Below are positions 59,591 through 64,000 of a stretch of DNA of 64,000 bases, in pieces; the first letter of the stretch is position 1; each line of letters opens with the position of its first letter. The notes beneath the pieces are model-generated. The model was given only the letters and a program-made list of their open reading frames with translations, was not told the DNA's origin and made no database searches. Made by a program: the position numbers and the translations under genes. The stretch is taken from NCBI GenBank assembly GCA_022453515.1, contig JAJNNY010000028.1:411712-475711 (forward strand). Direction: 5' to 3'. This DNA comes from Astrocystis sublimbata (Eukaryota; Ascomycota; Sordariomycetes; Xylariales; Xylariaceae).

Positions 59591-59842
59591 GTGACTCCCC
59601 CTTGCCTGAATACTGCCATGGCGTTAGCGGCTCAATTGCTTCCTTGCGCCGTGACAGCCTTGACCTGGCACCCCACCGCGACCCCTGACGAGCAGGCCTT
59701 CGTGTTCATAAAGGCGTTGGTTCCCAACGGTTTCATGATCTGCTCGACGTCTTCCGTCTACGGGATGCCTCCAAACCCGCCAACCGCGGGCATCGAGCTG
59801 ATCTTGACGTCACTTCGAGATTCTCTAGACGATGCGGCCTAG
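59591..59842 (+). pseudogene. Right-arm copy of aldo-keto reductase fragment
   Basis: The mirror copy of 58325-58576, with the same 83-codon translation. See that entry for the family evidence. Truncated in the same way. Confidence 0.5.
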
Positions 59843-60856
59843 GTGACCTCCGCCGCTTTTAAGGTCACTTTCAGTCAGAGAGGTATGTTCTTACACTCCA
59901 AGAACAGGGTTGCAGTGTTATCAGAGTCTTACGTCAAAGTATACTTCTGTTTAACACTGTCCAATCACCGTAGACTCTCTTCTTCGAAGATCTCCCTGAA
60001 CTCAACAGGGCGTTCGCTCGATGCCACTAATCGTCCATAGCGGCCCATGTTGCGGCTGTGGGAGCAGCTGTCGTGGTATCCATAGTTGGCCGGCAGCGGA
60101 CTAGGAGCTGCTTGGGTCTTGGGGCAACTGAAATCCGTGTTCATCGCAGGGTCACAGTCCAGGATGCACCAATCAGGGCCCATCGCCACCTTGATTGGTT
60201 CGTCGCGTATTGATGCAACATTCTCCGGCCGGTCCTGGTCCACGAATTTGAGACAGAGGTTTACTCGTCATGGTAAGGTGGGCTCGGTAGGGATTGGTTT
60301 AGTTGTGGAATTTAAAAGGATTGCCGAGATGAAGAGACTTGCTTCACAGTGTGGTAGTTACAACATAATTAGTAGGGAAAGTCACGACCTAAGGATCAGA
60401 ATATCGATGTTTGTAGACATTTGAAACAACATGTGTTCATAAAAGCGTGTCTAATAGGCAAGCTAGTGATACATGTATGATATGGGCTGATAATCGATTT
60501 GAGTTGTTGCATGTTGAGATGTCAGATCTCGTCTACTACGAAAACACTGCAGCTTGCTGTTAGCCCACATACTCACGTTACTGAGAAAAGGCAGCAGCAG
60601 CCAGTGAACGCACAATGTCCTGGCAAACGTCTGAATCATTTCCATCGATGTGCTACTCTAAAGATGAGACAACAGCCGCGAAGATTATTGGTACAAGTGT
60701 CCCTCATCCATCACATCACTCTCCCCATCAATTACTCAAAGTCAGGATCTTCCCCTAAGGCTATATCTGCAGATGCATTAGGCCCATCGTTAGCACCAAC
60801 AAGAACAAATATCTATGTGAAACCCAGGTGTCTGTCTATATGTAGCCATTTTCCGT

Positions 60857-61650
60857 TTAGTGCCTCCTCTCCAAACGGCTGAGGCTGAGGGGATTTCGAT
60901 TCACTCGAGTTGGCAGGCGAGGAGCCATCGTAGTGCCACGTGTCATGGGGATTGAAGCTCTTCCCTGTCTCGCGGGCTTTGTCCAATGTTGTTTGCAGAA
61001 TCGGTTGCATGTGTGTCGCAGGAAGAACGAACGGATTCCGTCGCGACCCAGGTCAGTTGGGCCGTAGGTCCGTCTCTGGGACATGATCACAGGATCTGAG
61101 AGAATGCTGCAAAGCTTGTGAGTGCGAATCTCAAATGGAAATGCGGAGGAATTTTGATCACTCACTATCCGTTGCTGTATGATCCACCTTGAATATCACA
61201 AAGGAGGAGTTGACCGCCTGAGTTGTCATAGGAGTAATGACTCAGTGCCTGCATCGCCTCGCTCCACATGCCACCGGTGATGTCAGCCCAGCCGGAGTTG
61301 CTGTTGAACTTCTCGAAGTTTTCAATCATAGGCTCCACGAGCGATTTCTCGCTTGTATTGGTGTTGACCCAGATCTGTGACATGTTCAAGAGGACATGCT
61401 AATTAATGATACGAGCACAATTCCAGGCCTCTATGATAGTCTTTGTGCGACGAATAATCTTCATCTCTTCATCGAAGTAGTGATTTTCGTAGACGGAACC
61501 TGTTTTGAACTCTTTGGCGATACACTTTTGTCCCTTTCGTGGACCATTGGTGTAAGTGCCTGCATAGACGATCTTGAAAGTCCCCTCAGCAAAGACCATA
61601 CGTCGGGAGATGATTGCCGTGGAGGACTTGTTGTCCCGCTCGTTGTCCAT
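60857..61650 (-). pseudogene. Right-arm copy of alpha-kinase pseudogene
   Basis: The mirror copy of 56517-57310, on the minus strand. The same in-frame TAG lies at 61399-61401 and the same GT-AG intron follows, so the stop predates or was copied with the duplication. Confidence 0.78.
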
Positions 61651-62475
61651 GGCGAGTGCAAATGCTGTCGAGGGGAATTGACAAGAGTCAGGGGTTTCAC
61701 AAGATTTGTAACAGGTAGCATACAATAGTGGCACAAGTGAGTTTCAGACAGCAAACTGTAGGTGCTCAGGAGGAGCCGACTGCGAAGATCGTCGAGCAAA
61801 AGCTAAGGCGATGATGGCGAATGACGGGAGTAAGACTTCCTCACGAATAAGGGAGGCGCAATTGCTACAACATACCAAAATGGCTGTGACAGCATCGATG
61901 CTGAAGGAGTGAGTTGTTCGTGATTGCATTGGTTACAGAAGGTGTTCGTTTAAGCCATTTCTGACAGGTTAATCCCTGCTAGCTACCTAACCTACTTAAG
62001 CCAACTTAAGCCAACAAGCCCCTGTTTGCGTGGTTATTCGACTGTTTCACCTTGACGCAAGTGCTTTTGCTTTCTATGTCGAAAAAGCGATAGGCTCAAG
62101 CATCAAATCCGAAGCTGATGCTTCATTTACTTCCACTGTGGCTTTCGTTCCTGCATGCATTCAATTACTACTAATATCAATGCAATCGATTCCAAAATGA
62201 ATTTTAGCTCTGAAACTTTCTTGTCACCACTACGTAATTAATTCTCTTCTATTGTGAAACATGAACAACAAAGCAGCAATAGACCATAGCACATCTTTAC
62301 ATTATTATCAATTTATCAAAAAGATTTCAACTGTATATTTCCTGCTCCGAACTCAAGTAGGTTGGGCAGCACCTACCTAGATTAAGACCTTACAGTGATT
62401 GCAACTACATCGACTGCAAAGCCAAAATCACGTTGCCTCGCAGCCAGCTACACACCTAGTGCCTACCTACCTAAC

Positions 62476-64000
62476 CTACTTCAAATGCGTACTTCCCTTC
62501 TTCTTCGACAGTATGCGCGTGTGCGTAGGTAGCTCTTCCATCCGCAACCCCCTCCCAGCTTCCTCCCAGCTTCCAGCTATACCCGTCCCCTCTTGCGGAT
62601 ATACTCCTCCAACATGCCCATCTACACTACGAAACTGCCCCTGCAAGATCTGAGAAGGAAGCTCGTTCCGAGCATCAGCCAAAGGGAACGAATTCCCAGA
62701 TTCCAATATGGGGGACAGGAGCTCGAGAGGCAAGAGATACCCTTGCTCTTGTGCGCGCTCAGGCTCGTAAGACATCGCAGCCGGAGACTCGCACAGCTTT
62801 ATTCTTTGCTCTGCTTCTTCCTCTCCGTCTGCCTCTTGTTCCCAATGCGAGTGCGAAGGCATACCTACCGAGGACGGAGACCGAGGGACATGCTGTCGCC
62901 ACTCCCAGTCGGACATATCGCTCCTACTCATACACTCACTCTGTGCATCTCTATCCCCGGCAAGGAGTTCAACGCGACTCATCGCAAACTCCGAGGTGAA
63001 GAACGAGGAGCTGGAGCCAGGGCGGTTGTTACCCACCTTAGCCTTCCCCTTGCCATCGTAGAGGAACAGAGACCGATCACTATCACTGTCCCAACTCGTG
63101 ACTGATGGCGCATACCCACGTTCACTTCCACTTTCGCTATCACTGGCCCCGCTCTCCCAGTCAAGATCTTTCGCCAAAGCTTGCCCCTGGCCGAAATTCG
63201 TGACGAAGAACGAGGTGCTCGAGGAGGGGTGGATATTGCCCTTGCCCTTACCGTCGTAAAGAAACAGCGAATCGATACTAGAGTGGCTGGACAGTGACCT
63301 ATTAGCTGTATCTCCGTGCTCGATTCCGTAACCATAACCATAACCATACTCAGAAGGGAACATGGAAGGAAGAGTAGCCGGGGGCGAAGGAGGAGGAGAG
63401 GGATAGGATGGGGGAGGAGGAGAGGGGTAGGAGGGAGGAAGAGGAGGGTAGATAACACCAACCGGGCGCGGTCGCTCAACGCTTCCTACCGGCAGCGCGA
63501 CATCACTAGACCTTGTGTCGAGGCGGGGCCGAGTCGTGCGCAGGCCCCTCCGCGATTCTGACGACGACATATTCTGCCTCGAGAGCTTATAAGCAAGCAC
63601 TTGACCTTGGTCGCCGTATACCGGCTCGAAATTAGCTGATCGCCCCTCTCCCTCTCCCTCTCCTTCACTGCTGTTACCCTCCCACGTATCCTTGCGACTT
63701 GGCCGCCGCGGGCGCTGCGGGCGTTTTTCTATATTCAACGGAGACGGGGCGAGAGAGTGCGCGGGCGCAGGCGCAGGCGCCTGCGCCTGAAGGATATACA
63801 CTCCCGGCCCCATCCTCATACCAGCCTGCTCCGTAGAAGGGCGGCCGGCGCCAGCACCAACACCAATCTGTCCTCCCAGCCCGTAGCCCGTCTCGAGCCA
63901 TAGTGTGCGAGATCAATATTCGAAGGCGACTTTACGACGCCGTTGACCTTAAAGCTCGAGGCAGACTTGAACCCCGCATTGACAAAGCCCTGCTCGATAG
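62476..64000 (-). pseudogene. Right-arm partial copy of the 989-residue gene
   Basis: The mirror of 54166-55691. From MRMGPGV to the stop it is identical to the left copy (447 residues). Upstream, a missing G at 63898-63899 shifts the frame after LAHYG, so the 5' part in the window is out of frame. The copy runs off the window. If the base loss is real the copy is broken. If it is a sequencing error the copy would read on. Confidence 0.75.

Larger units (their letters stand above)
59098..64000 (-). repeat. Right arm of giant inverted repeat
   Basis: Reverse complement of 54166-59069. It runs to the window edge, so its true end is not seen. It lacks one G of a GGG run (CC at 63898-63899 here), which shifts the mirror coordinate sum from 118167 to 118166 beyond that point. 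Confidence 0.95.

Noticed and set aside
54166..64000. Natural telomeric hairpin or terminal palindrome
   Set aside because: No telomeric TTAGGG repeats are present and the centre is a transposon relic.
1..64000. CRISPR array, operons, ribosome binding sites, prophage
   Set aside because: The DNA is eukaryotic nuclear sequence with spliced genes; no regularly spaced repeats or bacterial signals were seen.

Overview
The window looks like nuclear DNA of a filamentous ascomycete (Pezizomycotina). It has many short GT-AG introns of about 50-70 bp, typical fungal orthologues (Cdc25, Pre10, Pol5, Utp20, Cul3, Git1), a Zn(II)2Cys6 regulator, multi-exon membrane proteins of fungal type, and transposon debris with C-to-T/G-to-A damage that looks like repeat-induced point mutation (RIP). 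Frequent TAGGTA/TACCTA runs between genes suggest Sordariomycetes or a near relative. I cannot go below class. I saw no tRNA, rRNA or CRISPR array.

Layout. 1-8527 is gene-poor, with a G homopolymer and a CGA microsatellite. 8528-24179 holds cdc25, pre10, a chromodomain/AT-hook protein, an RRM-like protein, a possible small gene, a Zn2Cys6 factor and a DUF2306-like membrane protein. 24526-36330 holds a Git1-type glycerophosphodiester transporter, POL5, a seven-exon membrane protein with a GC-AG intron, and a Cwf19/CwfJ splicing factor. A MITE-like element near 36.6-36.8 kb lies in the promoter region shared by CWF19 and the 2677-residue UTP20. After UTP20 come a Zim17/DNL zinc-finger protein with a very long repeat-bearing tail, a divergent CUL3, and a 989-residue low-complexity protein.

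The most striking structure is a giant, almost perfect inverted repeat. Bases 54166-59069 reappear as their reverse complement at 59098-64000, around a 28-bp A/T-rich loop, and the repeat still continues at the window edge. Both arms carry the 3' half of the 989-residue gene, an alpha-kinase pseudogene with one in-frame TAG, an aldo-keto reductase fragment and, at the centre, the RIP-damaged 3' end of a Fot1/pogo-type transposase. The only difference I found between the arms is one G in a GGG run. It is either a very recent inverted duplication that escaped RIP or a long-read fold-back assembly artefact. The homopolymer difference favours the second.

Most genes are housekeeping: cell cycle (Cdc25), proteasome and ubiquitin (Pre10, Cul3), ribosome biogenesis (Pol5, Utp20), splicing (Cwf19) and mitochondrial Hsp70 upkeep (Zim17). 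Four intergenic regions are divergent promoters: PRE10/chromodomain, GIT1/POL5, CWF19/UTP20 and ZIM17/CUL3. Splice sites were assigned by eye from consensus sites, phase and family conservation.
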